DNA of 64,000 bases. It comes from an uncultured Sphingomonas sp. (GTDB taxonomy: Bacteria; Pseudomonadota; Alphaproteobacteria; Sphingomonadales; Sphingomonadaceae). The position numbers and the translations under genes are program-made. A model generated the notes under the pieces. The model saw only the letters and a program-made list of their open reading frames with translations. It did not search any database and was not told where the DNA came from. The DNA lies in contig NZ_CAMLDL010000003.1 of the NCBI RefSeq assembly GCF_946478955.1, positions 124,001-188,000 of the forward strand. Direction: 5' to 3'. Position 1 is the stretch's first letter, and every line of letters starts with the position of its first letter. This document shows, one piece after another, positions 1 through 8,250 of the stretch.

Positions 1-79
1 CGTGGAATCTCCGCCCACAAGGTTTAGGAAGTCTTAAGATTCGTTGTTCGGGCGCCGTGCCGAGAATGGCCGAAATCTG

Positions 80-2068
80 TCATTTCTTTTCCGAAACATC
101 TTCGAAAAAATTGATGATGTCGCGAATAATCTCGCCACCCTTCACCCACTCGTCCGGAATCGGGCTCTTTTTATCACCTGAGTCGGGGCGGCGGCGATCC
201 GGTAAATGGAGCTGCGGTGGCAATTGCGGTCCGCGCTGCCGATCGATTGCGACGGCGGGTCCCATGAAGCGGCGCCATATGTCCGCAGGAACCGTTCCCC
301 CGCTGACCTTGCCGAGCGACTGATTATCGTCGCGGCCCACCCAAACGCCAACCACCAGGTTGCCGGCAAAGCCAATGAACAGGGCATCGCGATTACCCTG
401 CGTGGTACCGGTCTTGCCAAACGTCGCGGTGGTGATTGCGGCGCGCCGACCGGTTCCTTCATTGGCGGCGGCCCACAATAGCTCCATCATCGGCGCCCGA
501 TCGCGCGCATCGTCGAGCCGACCGCCCCGACTGAAGAATGTCGACAGGGTGTTGGCATCACCGTCTTTTGACGGTGTCGGAAGGCCATGACTCTTTACCG
601 GATAATTGCCGCTGGCGATGGCGGCATACGCCGATGTGAGCTCCAGCAAGTTCATTCCCGACGTTCCAAGCGAGATGCTGGGCTGGTTGGCTATTGGGGT
701 CGTAACGCCCAGGTCGCGCGCGGCGCGAATGACATTTTGCCGCCCAACCTGCTCGGCCAATCGAACGGTTGCGGCATTACTCGAGCGCAGGAAGGCCTCA
801 CGGAGCGTAATTGGTCCGCGATAAACACCGTCATTATTTCCGGGTGTCCACCCGTCGATCGTGATCGGTTTGTCGTCGATGATGCTATCGGGCCGATACC
901 CAGCCCGCATCGCGGCCAGATAAACGAACAGCTTGAATGCGCTGCCCGGTTGGCGGAGCGATTGGGTAGCGCGGTTGAATGGGCTTTTCCCATAGTCTCG
1001 CCCCCCGACCATCGCGACCACCCGCCCATCGGGACGTATGGCAACCAGGGCCGCCTGCGCGTCACCAAGATTTGCGCCGTTAACCGCGCGAACAGCAAGG
1101 CGTTGCAGGTCCGCATCCAGCGTGGTGGTAACTTTTACCTCGCCATAGTCGGCGTCGAATGAGGCATTGGCCTGCGGCGCAACCCAATCGGCGAAATAGG
1201 TGCCCGTTGGTACATTGTTTAGAACGGTCGTCGGCCGCGCGGACGCGGTGGCGCGTGCCCGCGCCTGAGTGATGTAGCCATTATCGGCCATTTCCTGCAG
1301 CACCAGCCGACTACGCTTTTGCGCCAGCGCCAGGTTCCGTGTCGGCGCCAGACGTGACGGGGCCTGCACCATGCCGGCAAGCATGGCCGATTGCGCAAGC
1401 GTTAGTTTTTCCGGCTCCCGGCCAAAATAATGGCGCGACGCGGCGCGCAGGCCGTAAACACCATCACCGAAATAGACGCTCGACAAATAGCGTTGGAGGA
1501 TCTCATCCTTCGTCAGCCAGCCTTCCAGCCAGAATGCGATGATGACTTCCTGTGCCTTGCGCTTGTAGGACCGGTCCGACGACAGGAAGCTTGTTTTGGC
1601 AAGCTGCTGCGTAATGGTCGAGCCACCTTCGCGAACGCCCCCGGCACGAAAATTGGCTACCATTGCTCGCCCGATGCTTCTCGGATCTATGCCCCAATGC
1701 GATCGAAAACGGCGATCTTCGATTGCGATAAAAGCATTGGGCGTCATCGGGTCGAGCTTGACGATCTCCACAGGCTCATCCTTAACGGCGCCGCGCCGCG
1801 CGATCGGCCGTCCCTCTTCACTCAGGATCAGCATCGCCGGATTTTCCAGCGGCTCCAACGCGCGACTGAGCGGCGCAGTGAAGATCAGCCACAGCAGGGT
1901 AGCCAAAATTAATGCGAAAAAGCCGGTCAGGCCCCAGCGCAGCCAGCGACGGCGAGGCCGCGGCGCAACAGTATCCGATTGAGGCGCCGGCGCGGGGGGT
2001 GCGAACGGGTCGGGCAACTGCTCGACATCAACACCACCACGCTGCCAGATACCATGACCTTCGGTCAT
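80..2068 (-). CDS. class A penicillin-binding protein (PBP1A-family transglycosylase/transpeptidase)
   Basis: Bifunctional peptidoglycan synthase, anchored in the inner membrane with its catalytic domains in the periplasm. A Pro-rich, Arg-ending cytoplasmic tail (residues 1-43) precedes one membrane helix (about 44-66). The GT51 domain has EDRRFRSHWGID (catalytic Glu117), GGSTITQQLAK and RKAQE. The transpeptidase domain has SAFK (nucleophile Ser376), an SSN motif and KTGT near residue 560. At 662 residues it is a compact PBP1A/1C-type enzyme. I chose the ATG at 2068; an in-frame ATG at 2080 would add four residues. It is divergent from the lipoprotein gene at 2186 with about 115 bp between. 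Whether it is the essential PBP1A or a paralogue cannot be told from this window. Confidence 0.93.
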   Translation of the reverse strand: MTEGHGIWQRGGVDVEQLPDPFAPPAPAPQSDTVAPRPRRRWLRWGLTGFFALILATLLWLIFTAPLSRALEPLENPAMLILSEEGRPIARRGAVKDEPVEIVKLDPMTPNAFIAIEDRRFRSHWGIDPRSIGRAMVANFRAGGVREGGSTITQQLAKTSFLSSDRSYKRKAQEVIIAFWLEGWLTKDEILQRYLSSVYFGDGVYGLRAASRHYFGREPEKLTLAQSAMLAGMVQAPSRLAPTRNLALAQKRSRLVLQEMADNGYITQARARATASARPTTVLNNVPTGTYFADWVAPQANASFDADYGEVKVTTTLDADLQRLAVRAVNGANLGDAQAALVAIRPDGRVVAMVGGRDYGKSPFNRATQSLRQPGSAFKLFVYLAAMRAGYRPDSIIDDKPITIDGWTPGNNDGVYRGPITLREAFLRSSNAATVRLAEQVGRQNVIRAARDLGVTTPIANQPSISLGTSGMNLLELTSAYAAIASGNYPVKSHGLPTPSKDGDANTLSTFFSRGGRLDDARDRAPMMELLWAAANEGTGRRAAITTATFGKTGTTQGNRDALFIGFAGNLVVGVWVGRDDNQSLGKVSGGTVPADIWRRFMGPAVAIDRQRGPQLPPQLHLPDRRRPDSGDKKSPIPDEWVKGGEIIRDIINFFEDVSEKK

Positions 2069-2185
2069 TCTTCCCTTCACCCCGCCGGATCAACGGTCCG
2101 GCCCAACTGCCTTACTCAAGTAAAACAGCTTGGCACAAATATCCAGTGGTTGATGAACTGCAGTTTAAGGGTCATGGTCAGGCCC

Positions 2186-3670
2186 ATGCGTAATTCGCCA
2201 TTGCTTCGGCCGGGTGCCCCGCTGCTGCTGCTAACGGCAGCATTGCTTTCGGCGTGCCAGAACAGTGATGCGGGGTTGAGCCGGGTGTCCGTCATTGGCG
2301 ACCAGCCAAAGCTGATCGAAAATGTAACGGCGCCGCTGCCAGCTGGCGACGCCGTGGCCCGGTCCGCCTTGGCGCAGGGCCTGGTTCGATTCGATTCCAA
2401 AGGACAGATTGTTCCGGGACTTGCTGAGCGGTGGAACGTCAGCGACGATGGGCTGAGCTATATTTTCCGATTGAAGCAGGGGAATTGGCCCGACGGTCGA
2501 AAGATTAAGGCGGCCGACGTCGCACGCATTCTTGGCCGGCAGATCCGCCCCGCCAATGGGAACCCGCTGGCCGACACATTGGGCGCCGTCAGCGAGGTCG
2601 TGGCAATGACGGACCGGGTCATCGAGATCAGGTTGATCACCCCGCGCCCCAACTTGCTCCAACTCCTCGCACAGCCCGATATGGGCATTGTGCGTGACGG
2701 GGGTGGCGGCGGTCCCTTTGCGGCGATGAAAGCTGATGCGGCCAATATGACCGGGCTCGCGCTTGAACATCGCATTCCCGTTCTCGATTCCGATGACATC
2801 GTCGAACGGGTGCAATTGACCGGGACAGCCGCGCAGGCCGGAGTGCAAGCATTCAAGGCAGGACGCCTTGACCTGCTGCTCGGTGGCACGTTCGACACCC
2901 TCGGCTTTGCGCAAAAGGGTGACTTGCCGCGCGCCGCAGTCCGTTATGATCCCGCGATCGGCCTGTTTGGCCTGGTGCCCGGCCGTAAAAGCGCGATGAC
3001 CGAGGACCGTGACGTCCGCCGCCTGCTGTCACGCACAATCGATCGCAGTCAGTTGATTGCACAGCTTCAGATTGCTGGCCTGGCTCCGCGCGCGACCATA
3101 TTGCAGGTCGGTCTGGATGGCATGCCGCCGCCGGTCCAACCCGATTGGCTTGGTGAGCGCAAGAATGGTCTTCAGGCGCAACGCGCCACCGAAGCGCGGG
3201 AGGTTTTCCGCGGTTATGACTCAATGGACGTCAGTCTGTTCCTGCCTGACGGTCCAGGCGGCGATTTACTGTTCCAGCGCCTGGCTACCGACTGGTCGCC
3301 GCTGGGCTTGACTGTCACGCGTGCCAGCGACCGCAAATCGGCCGACTATGTTTTGATTGACGAGGTGGCGCCATCAACCTCCCCAGCATGGTTTCTCCGC
3401 CGTTTCCGCTGTGCCGTCGTGCCGATTTGCGTTCAGGATGCGGAATCCATCCTGGCCGACGCGCGGCAGACGCCTAACGCGGGTGAGCGTGCAGCATTGT
3501 TCGCTGCAGCGGCGACGAAGATGGACGAAGCTCAGATTTTTATACCTATTACGGCGCCCATCCGCTGGTCGCTTGTGGCGCGCGGGCTGGATGGATTCAT
3601 TGAAAACCCGTTTGCGCGTCATACGTTGGTCGGCCTGAAAGACACCCGCGCCCGGGAGAATGCCCAGTGA
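2186..3670 (+). CDS. orphan ABC-type solute-binding lipoprotein (family 5, peptide/nickel type)
   Basis: Predicted periplasmic lipoprotein. The signal peptide ends in lipobox LLSAC, with Cys about residue 24. The body resembles SBP family 5 (DppA/OppA-like): GLAERWNVSDDGLSYIFRLK, then WPDG and an ADV...ILGRQI segment are the usual N-lobe signature. At about 494 residues it is near normal family length. No permease or ATPase genes are nearby, so it is an orphan component and may have a role other than transport. The start is the ATG at 2186, just before the signal peptide; an ATG at 2174 would add four residues. The longer upstream reading frame lacks a sensible signal sequence. It overlaps the DUF4112 gene by four bases. 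Confidence 0.8.
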   Translation: MRNSPLLRPGAPLLLLTAALLSACQNSDAGLSRVSVIGDQPKLIENVTAPLPAGDAVARSALAQGLVRFDSKGQIVPGLAERWNVSDDGLSYIFRLKQGNWPDGRKIKAADVARILGRQIRPANGNPLADTLGAVSEVVAMTDRVIEIRLITPRPNLLQLLAQPDMGIVRDGGGGGPFAAMKADAANMTGLALEHRIPVLDSDDIVERVQLTGTAAQAGVQAFKAGRLDLLLGGTFDTLGFAQKGDLPRAAVRYDPAIGLFGLVPGRKSAMTEDRDVRRLLSRTIDRSQLIAQLQIAGLAPRATILQVGLDGMPPPVQPDWLGERKNGLQAQRATEAREVFRGYDSMDVSLFLPDGPGGDLLFQRLATDWSPLGLTVTRASDRKSADYVLIDEVAPSTSPAWFLRRFRCAVVPICVQDAESILADARQTPNAGERAALFAAAATKMDEAQIFIPITAPIRWSLVARGLDGFIENPFARHTLVGLKDTRARENAQ

Positions 3671-4101
3671 CCGAGTCCCCTACTCAAAAAATGTCGCGTT
3701 ATCCGATGCCGCCGCTCGATAAGGATCCGGCGTCGGTGCGGCAGCGCGTCGAGCAGATGGAAAAACTGCTGGAGCGCCTGTTTGTGATCCCTGGCATCAA
3801 CAAACCGATCGGCCTCGATGTCCTGCTCGACCTGATCCCGGGGGTGGGCACCGTATCGGCCGCCGCGCTAGGCAGCTATATTGCCTGGGAAGCCCGCAAC
3901 CTTGGCATGTCGAAATGGACGATGGTGCGGATGGGCGGCAACATTGGCTTTGACATGTTGCTTGGCGCTATCCCCTTCGTGGGCGCGGTCCCAGATTTCT
4001 TTTTCCGGTCGAACACCCGCAACCTGCGGATCATCAAACGACATCTCGACAAACATCACCCGGGCACAAAAACGGTCGACGTCGCTGCAACGCGGGTTTG
4101 A
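3667..4101 (+). CDS. DUF4112 domain-containing protein
   Basis: Small protein of 144 residues that matches the DUF4112 pattern: a PGINKPIGLDVLLDLIPGVG segment followed by a second Gly-rich hydrophobic stretch with GFDMLLGAIPFVGAVPDFFF. Two short hydrophobic hairpins suggest membrane association. The function of the family is unknown. The GTG start lies inside the stop of the preceding lipoprotein gene (GTGA overlap), so translation is probably coupled. It ends three bases before the convergent end of nadA. Family assignment is by motif recall. Confidence 0.75.
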   Translation: MTESPTQKMSRYPMPPLDKDPASVRQRVEQMEKLLERLFVIPGINKPIGLDVLLDLIPGVGTVSAAALGSYIAWEARNLGMSKWTMVRMGGNIGFDMLLGAIPFVGAVPDFFFRSNTRNLRIIKRHLDKHHPGTKTVDVAATRV

Positions 4102-4104
4102 CGC

Positions 4105-5118
4105 CTATCGGTTGTGAATGATCGGCTTGCCAACGTCGCCCTGACCGACGGTGCGGCCGGCCATGTCCAGCATCCGTTCAAGCGGCTTCCTCGCCGCGTC
4201 CATCAGTTCCGGTTCAAGCTCGATCCGCGGCTCAAGGTCGCGCAGCGCCACGTAGAGCTTTTCGAGCGTGTTGAGCGCCATGTACGGACACATGTTGCAA
4301 TTGCAATTCCCGTCGCCGCCGGGAACGCCAATGAACACCTTGTCGGGCGCAGCCTTTTCCATCTGATGGATGATATGCGGCTCAGTCGCGACCAGGATGG
4401 TCTTGGCCGGCGAGTTGATCGCGAAATCGAGGATCGCCTTTGTCGATCCGACCAGATCGGCATGATCGACGATGTGCGGCGGGCATTCCGGGTGCGCGGC
4501 CACCGGCGCGTCCGGATATTGCGCCTTCAGTTTCAGCAGCTCGGTCTCGCTAAATGCCTGATGGACGATACAGATTCCCGGCCACAGCAGCATGTCGCGC
4601 CCCAGACGCCGGGACAGATAGCCGCCAAGGTGCCGGTCCGGGCCGAAGATGATCTTCTGATCCTCCGGGATCTGCGACAGGATGATGTCGGCGCTGGATG
4701 ACGTTACGATGATGTCCGACAATGCCTTCACCGCCGCCGAGCAGTTGATGTAGGTCAGCGCGATATGGTCCGGGTGGGCGTCACGGAACGCCTTGAACTG
4801 GTCGGGTGGGCAGCTGTCCTCCAGACTGCACCCTGCGTCCATGTCGGGCAGGATCACCGTTTTCTGGGGTGACAGGATCTTCGCTGTCTCGGCCATGAAT
4901 CGCACGCCGCAGAAGGCGATGACATCGGCATCGGTCGCCGCCGCCTTGCGCGACAGGTCGAGACTGTCACCGACGAAATCGGCCAGGTCCTGAATCTCCG
5001 GCTTCTGATAATAATGGGCGAGGATGACAGCATTGCGCTCTTTCTTCAGCCGCTTGATCTCGGCAAGAAGGTCGAGGCCCTTGAGGCTTTGTGTTTGCGC
5101 GGTCACGTCACTCTCCAC
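4105..5118 (-). CDS. nadA: quinolinate synthase NadA
   Basis: Condenses iminoaspartate with dihydroxyacetone phosphate to quinolinate in de novo NAD synthesis; a cytosolic [4Fe-4S] enzyme. The protein starts with the [20 protein letters not shown] segment, then [15 protein letters not shown] and [20 protein letters not shown], and a late [16 protein letters not shown] motif, which supply the cluster cysteines. The 337 residues match the family. Its start overlaps the end of the DUF4230 gene by 11 bases, so it is probably last in the operon MBL hydrolase-DUF4230-nadA. nadB and nadC are not in the window. Confidence 0.97.
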   Translation of the reverse strand: MESDVTAQTQSLKGLDLLAEIKRLKKERNAVILAHYYQKPEIQDLADFVGDSLDLSRKAAATDADVIAFCGVRFMAETAKILSPQKTVILPDMDAGCSLEDSCPPDQFKAFRDAHPDHIALTYINCSAAVKALSDIIVTSSSADIILSQIPEDQKIIFGPDRHLGGYLSRRLGRDMLLWPGICIVHQAFSETELLKLKAQYPDAPVAAHPECPPHIVDHADLVGSTKAILDFAINSPAKTILVATEPHIIHQMEKAAPDKVFIGVPGGDGNCNCNMCPYMALNTLEKLYVALRDLEPRIELEPELMDAARKPLERMLDMAGRTVGQGDVGKPIIHNR

Positions 5119-5815
5119 TGTTGCCCGGTTGACGGGCGAGTATTTGCTCGAACGATGGCGTTACATCCCACCGTTCGCTGTCGCGATAGCCATCAGATGG
5201 GAAGCGCACCACGACTTTTACATCCCCGATCCCGGCAACCGACAATGGTGTCTGGATCATCTGGGCAATCGCCTCGCGCGCATTGGCTTCCGCCTTTGCG
5301 CGCTGTTCCGGCTTCGCGGCCTCGCGTGTCGCCGCGCCCGCCGCCAGCGATGAAGCCCGGCGACTGAGGTTGTCCGCCGCTCCGCGCGTCACGAACAGGC
5401 CGCTGGTTTCCTTCAACTTGCGCTTCGTTTCGTCGATGTTGGGCGCCTCGGCAACAACTCCGGGCACCTCGACCATCAAGGTCCGCGACGCTGCGTCCCA
5501 TTTGAATTTGTCGGGATCCAGGCCGGCCAGATCAACGGTGTAGTCGACCGAATATGGTAGCGTTACCGATTGCGATGAACGCAATATTTCGACTGCACCC
5601 GGGTCGACCGAGGTCACATCCATCGCGCCGGTAACCTCGCCAACCTTCAGCTTGTTCGCTTTTGCAAAGGTCGCGCTGAGAACCGTGGTGATCCCTTCCG
5701 CCTCGATCCGCTGTTCCCGGCGCTGTTGCCCGGCCCGATAGCTCTGGACCCACAGCAGCACAGTCGCCAGCGCAACCACGCCAGCCAGAATCCACGCCCA
5801 TCGCTTATTGGTCAT
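5108..5815 (-). CDS. DUF4230 domain-containing membrane-anchored protein
   Basis: An N-terminal membrane helix (about residues 6-24, [18 protein letters not shown]) precedes a roughly 200-residue extracytoplasmic domain typical of DUF4230, including the [20 protein letters not shown] stretch. The C-terminal half is Ala/Glu/Arg-rich and probably helical. Function is unknown. The start is the ATG at 5815, which overlaps the stop of the upstream MBL gene in an ATGA arrangement; an ATG at 5833 is possible but would create a larger overlap. Position between an MBL hydrolase and nadA suggests co-transcription rather than a shared pathway. Confidence 0.75.
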   Translation of the reverse strand: MTNKRWAWILAGVVALATVLLWVQSYRAGQQRREQRIEAEGITTVLSATFAKANKLKVGEVTGAMDVTSVDPGAVEILRSSQSVTLPYSVDYTVDLAGLDPDKFKWDAASRTLMVEVPGVVAEAPNIDETKRKLKETSGLFVTRGAADNLSRRASSLAAGAATREAAKPEQRAKAEANAREAIAQMIQTPLSVAGIGDVKVVVRFPSDGYRDSERWDVTPSFEQILARQPGNSGE

Positions 5816-6720
5816 GATTGGCGGCTGATCCATCGCTCTCCCTCAGCCTCTTCAACGAGCCCGCGGTTCCGAAGGTCCACCAGATGACCAAATACCGAGC
5901 CGCCCGCCGCCGGGACAAGGCGCGGGTCGAGCCCCGGATAGGCCGCCGCCACGATCTCCGCGATGGTCTCCAGCCCCTCCCCGATCAGGCGAAGGATCTG
6001 CTTCTCGCGCTGCATCCGGTGCCCGATCATCCCGCGCACCAGTTGGTTGGGCTTGGTCACGGCGGGACCGTGCGCCGGATAATAGATCCGGTCCTTGCGC
6101 TGCCGCAGCTTCTCAAGGCTCGCCATATAGGCGCTCATATCTCCGTCAGGCGGCACCACGACCGTCGTCGACCAACCCATGACATGATCGCCCGTGAGCA
6201 GAGCGTCGCCGTAGGCATAGCACAGATGGTTAGAGGTATGCCCCGGCGTCGCCACAGCGGTCAGCCGTCGGCTATCACTCAACGCGATTGCATCGCCATC
6301 CATCAACACGCGATCCGGTATATAATCACCATCGAATGAGGCATCGGCGCGCGGCCCTACCGTTTCCAGCGCCAGGGGCGCGCAACCGATAATCGGGGCG
6401 CCGGTTCGATCTTTCAGCGGACGGCTCGCAGGTGAATGGTCGCGGTGGGTGTGGGTGCATGCGATGGCGATGATCGGGCGTCCCGCGGCGGCTGTCATGA
6501 TCGCATCGACATGCTCGGGGATGTCCGGCCCAGGATCAACTATGATCAGCTCGCCGGTCCCCACCAGATAGGTCTGCGTTCCGAAGTAGGTATACGGCGA
6601 AGGATTACGCGCGAGCAGCCGAGCAACGCCGGGCTCTAATTCTTCACTAATGGCATAAGGGGCGTCCACCCGCGCATCTTTGCAGCTCAAGCTGTTGGAA
6701 GTCGATACCAGCTGTTGCAA
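5812..6720 (-). CDS. MBL-fold metallo-hydrolase (LACTB2-like)
   Basis: Metallo-beta-lactamase fold protein of 302 residues with the metal motif THTHRDHS, an ATPGHTSNHLCY motif with a following GDH, and a distal YYPAHGP segment. The C-terminal winged-helix-like tail (HRMQREKQIL..., then FGHLVDLRNRGLVEE) matches the LACTB2-like group of hydrolases, some of which are ribonucleases. Substrate cannot be assigned. The neighbouring regulator gene ends two bases upstream of its start, so it may be transcribed with that regulator. Confidence 0.82.
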   Translation of the reverse strand: MQQLVSTSNSLSCKDARVDAPYAISEELEPGVARLLARNPSPYTYFGTQTYLVGTGELIIVDPGPDIPEHVDAIMTAAAGRPIIAIACTHTHRDHSPASRPLKDRTGAPIIGCAPLALETVGPRADASFDGDYIPDRVLMDGDAIALSDSRRLTAVATPGHTSNHLCYAYGDALLTGDHVMGWSTTVVVPPDGDMSAYMASLEKLRQRKDRIYYPAHGPAVTKPNQLVRGMIGHRMQREKQILRLIGEGLETIAEIVAAAYPGLDPRLVPAAGGSVFGHLVDLRNRGLVEEAEGERWISRQS

Positions 6721-6721
6721 T

Positions 6722-7504
6722 TCAAGCGTTCATTTGGCGTAGCCGATCAGCAGTTTCGGGGTTTGCCGGCAAGAAGCATTCGATGGCGACGTCCGCGAGG
6801 GTCAGCTCAGCGGGTGTGCCGAACATTGTAGCGGTCGAATGGAAGGAGAGTTGGCCGAGTGGGCTATCAATGATGAGCGGGACCGCAAGACCGGTGAAGT
6901 CTGAGGCGGGCGCGGGAGATGCCGGCGCAGGATAGGCCCGCAATTCTTCGGCCAGCGCCTGCAATCGCTCGTCGCCGCTGGCCGCGACCTGGTGATTGAC
7001 CTTCTCCACCAGATGTCGCTTCCATTCAGCGAGGTTGATGATGACCAGCGCCAGTCCGTCGGGATGCAGACTCAAGCGAAGCACATTGACTGGCGGGGTA
7101 AGCAGCGTGGAGGCGACACCGGCCATCAACGCTACCGCTGCGGCATTACTGGCAACCAGATTCCATTGCCGATCAACAGCAAGTGCTGGAAACGGCATGT
7201 GCGCATCAAGAATAGGTTGAACCATTTCACTGGCCGCCGCGAGCGCAAAATCACCAACCGCGTGCCCCCTATTAGATGGGGCGAAACCAGCCGCCAGCAG
7301 CAGTGCGTTGCGACTTTGGATGGTTAAGCTAAGGCTATCGGCAAACCGCAAGACAAGCTGACGCGACGGGTGCGAGCGCCCGGTTTCGACAAAACTCATG
7401 TGGCGCTGGGAAATACCGGCATCCATGGCAAGTTCCAGCTGGCTCATGCGCCGCCGCTGCCGCCATTCGCGGAGCATTAGGCCAAGTTTGGTCGGGGTCA
7501 TCAT
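6722..7504 (-). CDS. XRE-family regulator with MmyB-like ligand-binding domain
   Basis: Residues 1-65 form an XRE helix-turn-helix (LGLMLREWRQRRRMSQLELA, then GISQRHMSFVETGRSHPSRQ). The rest, with AVDRQWNLVASNAA and a late PLGQLSFHSTATMFGTP segment, is the MmyB-type domain thought to bind fatty-acid-like ligands. I chose ATG 7504 because an AGGAGG Shine-Dalgarno (7506-7511) precedes it; 7501 is also possible. It is divergent from the small membrane protein at 7631, and regulators of this type commonly control the neighbouring divergent gene. A candidate operator lies at 7539-7555. Confidence 0.88.
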   Translation of the reverse strand: MMTPTKLGLMLREWRQRRRMSQLELAMDAGISQRHMSFVETGRSHPSRQLVLRFADSLSLTIQSRNALLLAAGFAPSNRGHAVGDFALAAASEMVQPILDAHMPFPALAVDRQWNLVASNAAAVALMAGVASTLLTPPVNVLRLSLHPDGLALVIINLAEWKRHLVEKVNHQVAASGDERLQALAEELRAYPAPASPAPASDFTGLAVPLIIDSPLGQLSFHSTATMFGTPAELTLADVAIECFLPANPETADRLRQMNA

Positions 7505-7538
7505 GGCCTCCTCTCGCCGATCCAATCGGACAGACTTT

Positions 7539-7555
7539 ATTACCTCCGATGTAAT
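7539..7555. promoter_or_regulatory. candidate operator between XRE regulator and membrane protein
   Basis: Inverted repeat ATTAC-N7-GTAAT in the 126-bp space between the two divergent genes, 35-51 bp upstream of the regulator's start. It is a plausible autoregulatory site. I know of no consensus for this regulator family to compare it with. Confidence 0.35.
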
Positions 7556-7630
7556 CGACCCCGCTAATTGAACCGTCCACTCTCCTCACGCGACGGCGGC
7601 ACGAACGTCGCAAAAAAATAGGAGAATGTA

Positions 7631-8020
7631 ATGCCCTTCACCGCATTTCTGCGCATGGTCCTAAAACTTGACGGCTTGAGTTGTTTGGCGATGGCGGCGC
7701 TATTGGTGCCATTTAGTCAGCAGCTGTCGAGACTGTTCAATATTCCCGCCGCGCTACTGAACGAATCCGGCCTGGCGCTGATTCCTATTGCTATGTTCAT
7801 CGGCGGGCTGGGAATTCGCGGACGCGGACCAGCGGCGCTCGTCTGGCTGGTCATCGTCGGGAATCTTGGCTGGGTCGTCGCAAGCCTGGCACTTATTGCA
7901 AGCCTGCCCGGCATCGCGCCGCTCGGCATCCTTTTCGTCCTGGCTCAAGCGAGCGTTGTCCTGCTCCTATCGGCATTGGAAGCGCGCGGGTTACGCCAGA
8001 CCTCGGCAGCAATCGCCTAA
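7631..8020 (+). CDS. small four-helix integral membrane protein
   Basis: A 129-residue protein with about four hydrophobic segments (roughly 10-30, 45-60, 65-88 and 95-118) and few charged residues. A GGAG ribosome-binding site lies a few bases upstream of the ATG. No enzymatic motif is visible and I cannot name the family firmly. Divergent pairing with an XRE/MmyB regulator suggests it is that regulator's target, possibly a membrane-stress or lipid-responsive protein; this is inference from context. Confidence 0.72.
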   Translation: MPFTAFLRMVLKLDGLSCLAMAALLVPFSQQLSRLFNIPAALLNESGLALIPIAMFIGGLGIRGRGPAALVWLVIVGNLGWVVASLALIASLPGIAPLGILFVLAQASVVLLLSALEARGLRQTSAAIA

Positions 8021-8170
8021 CCGACATGGCGAATATCGGGGTGCTTACGATGCGAAGCGCGATCGCTCGCGAGTTGCTATGCTGGTGACGGTGCCACGAT
8101 CAGGGGCGCGGCGCTCGACCACTTGGACAATCTATCTGAACATGCCAGTCCAATCCTCGCCAATGTAATA

Positions 8171-8219
8171 GGGGGCGTCCACAGCAGCCTCCCTGCCGCG
8201 GACGCCCCCGATACGCCAA
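8171..8219 (-). terminator. hairpin downstream of the M56 peptidase gene
   Basis: Ten-base perfect stem (GGGGGCGTCC / GGACGCCCCC) with a 29-base loop, in the 230-bp gap 8021-8250 below the stop of the M56 gene. No clear T-run follows on the minus strand (TATTACATT), so termination is plausible but unproven. I see no gene in the rest of the gap. Confidence 0.4.
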
Positions 8220-8250
8220 GGGCCGATTGGCCCCTGCCGCTTCGAGCTGG

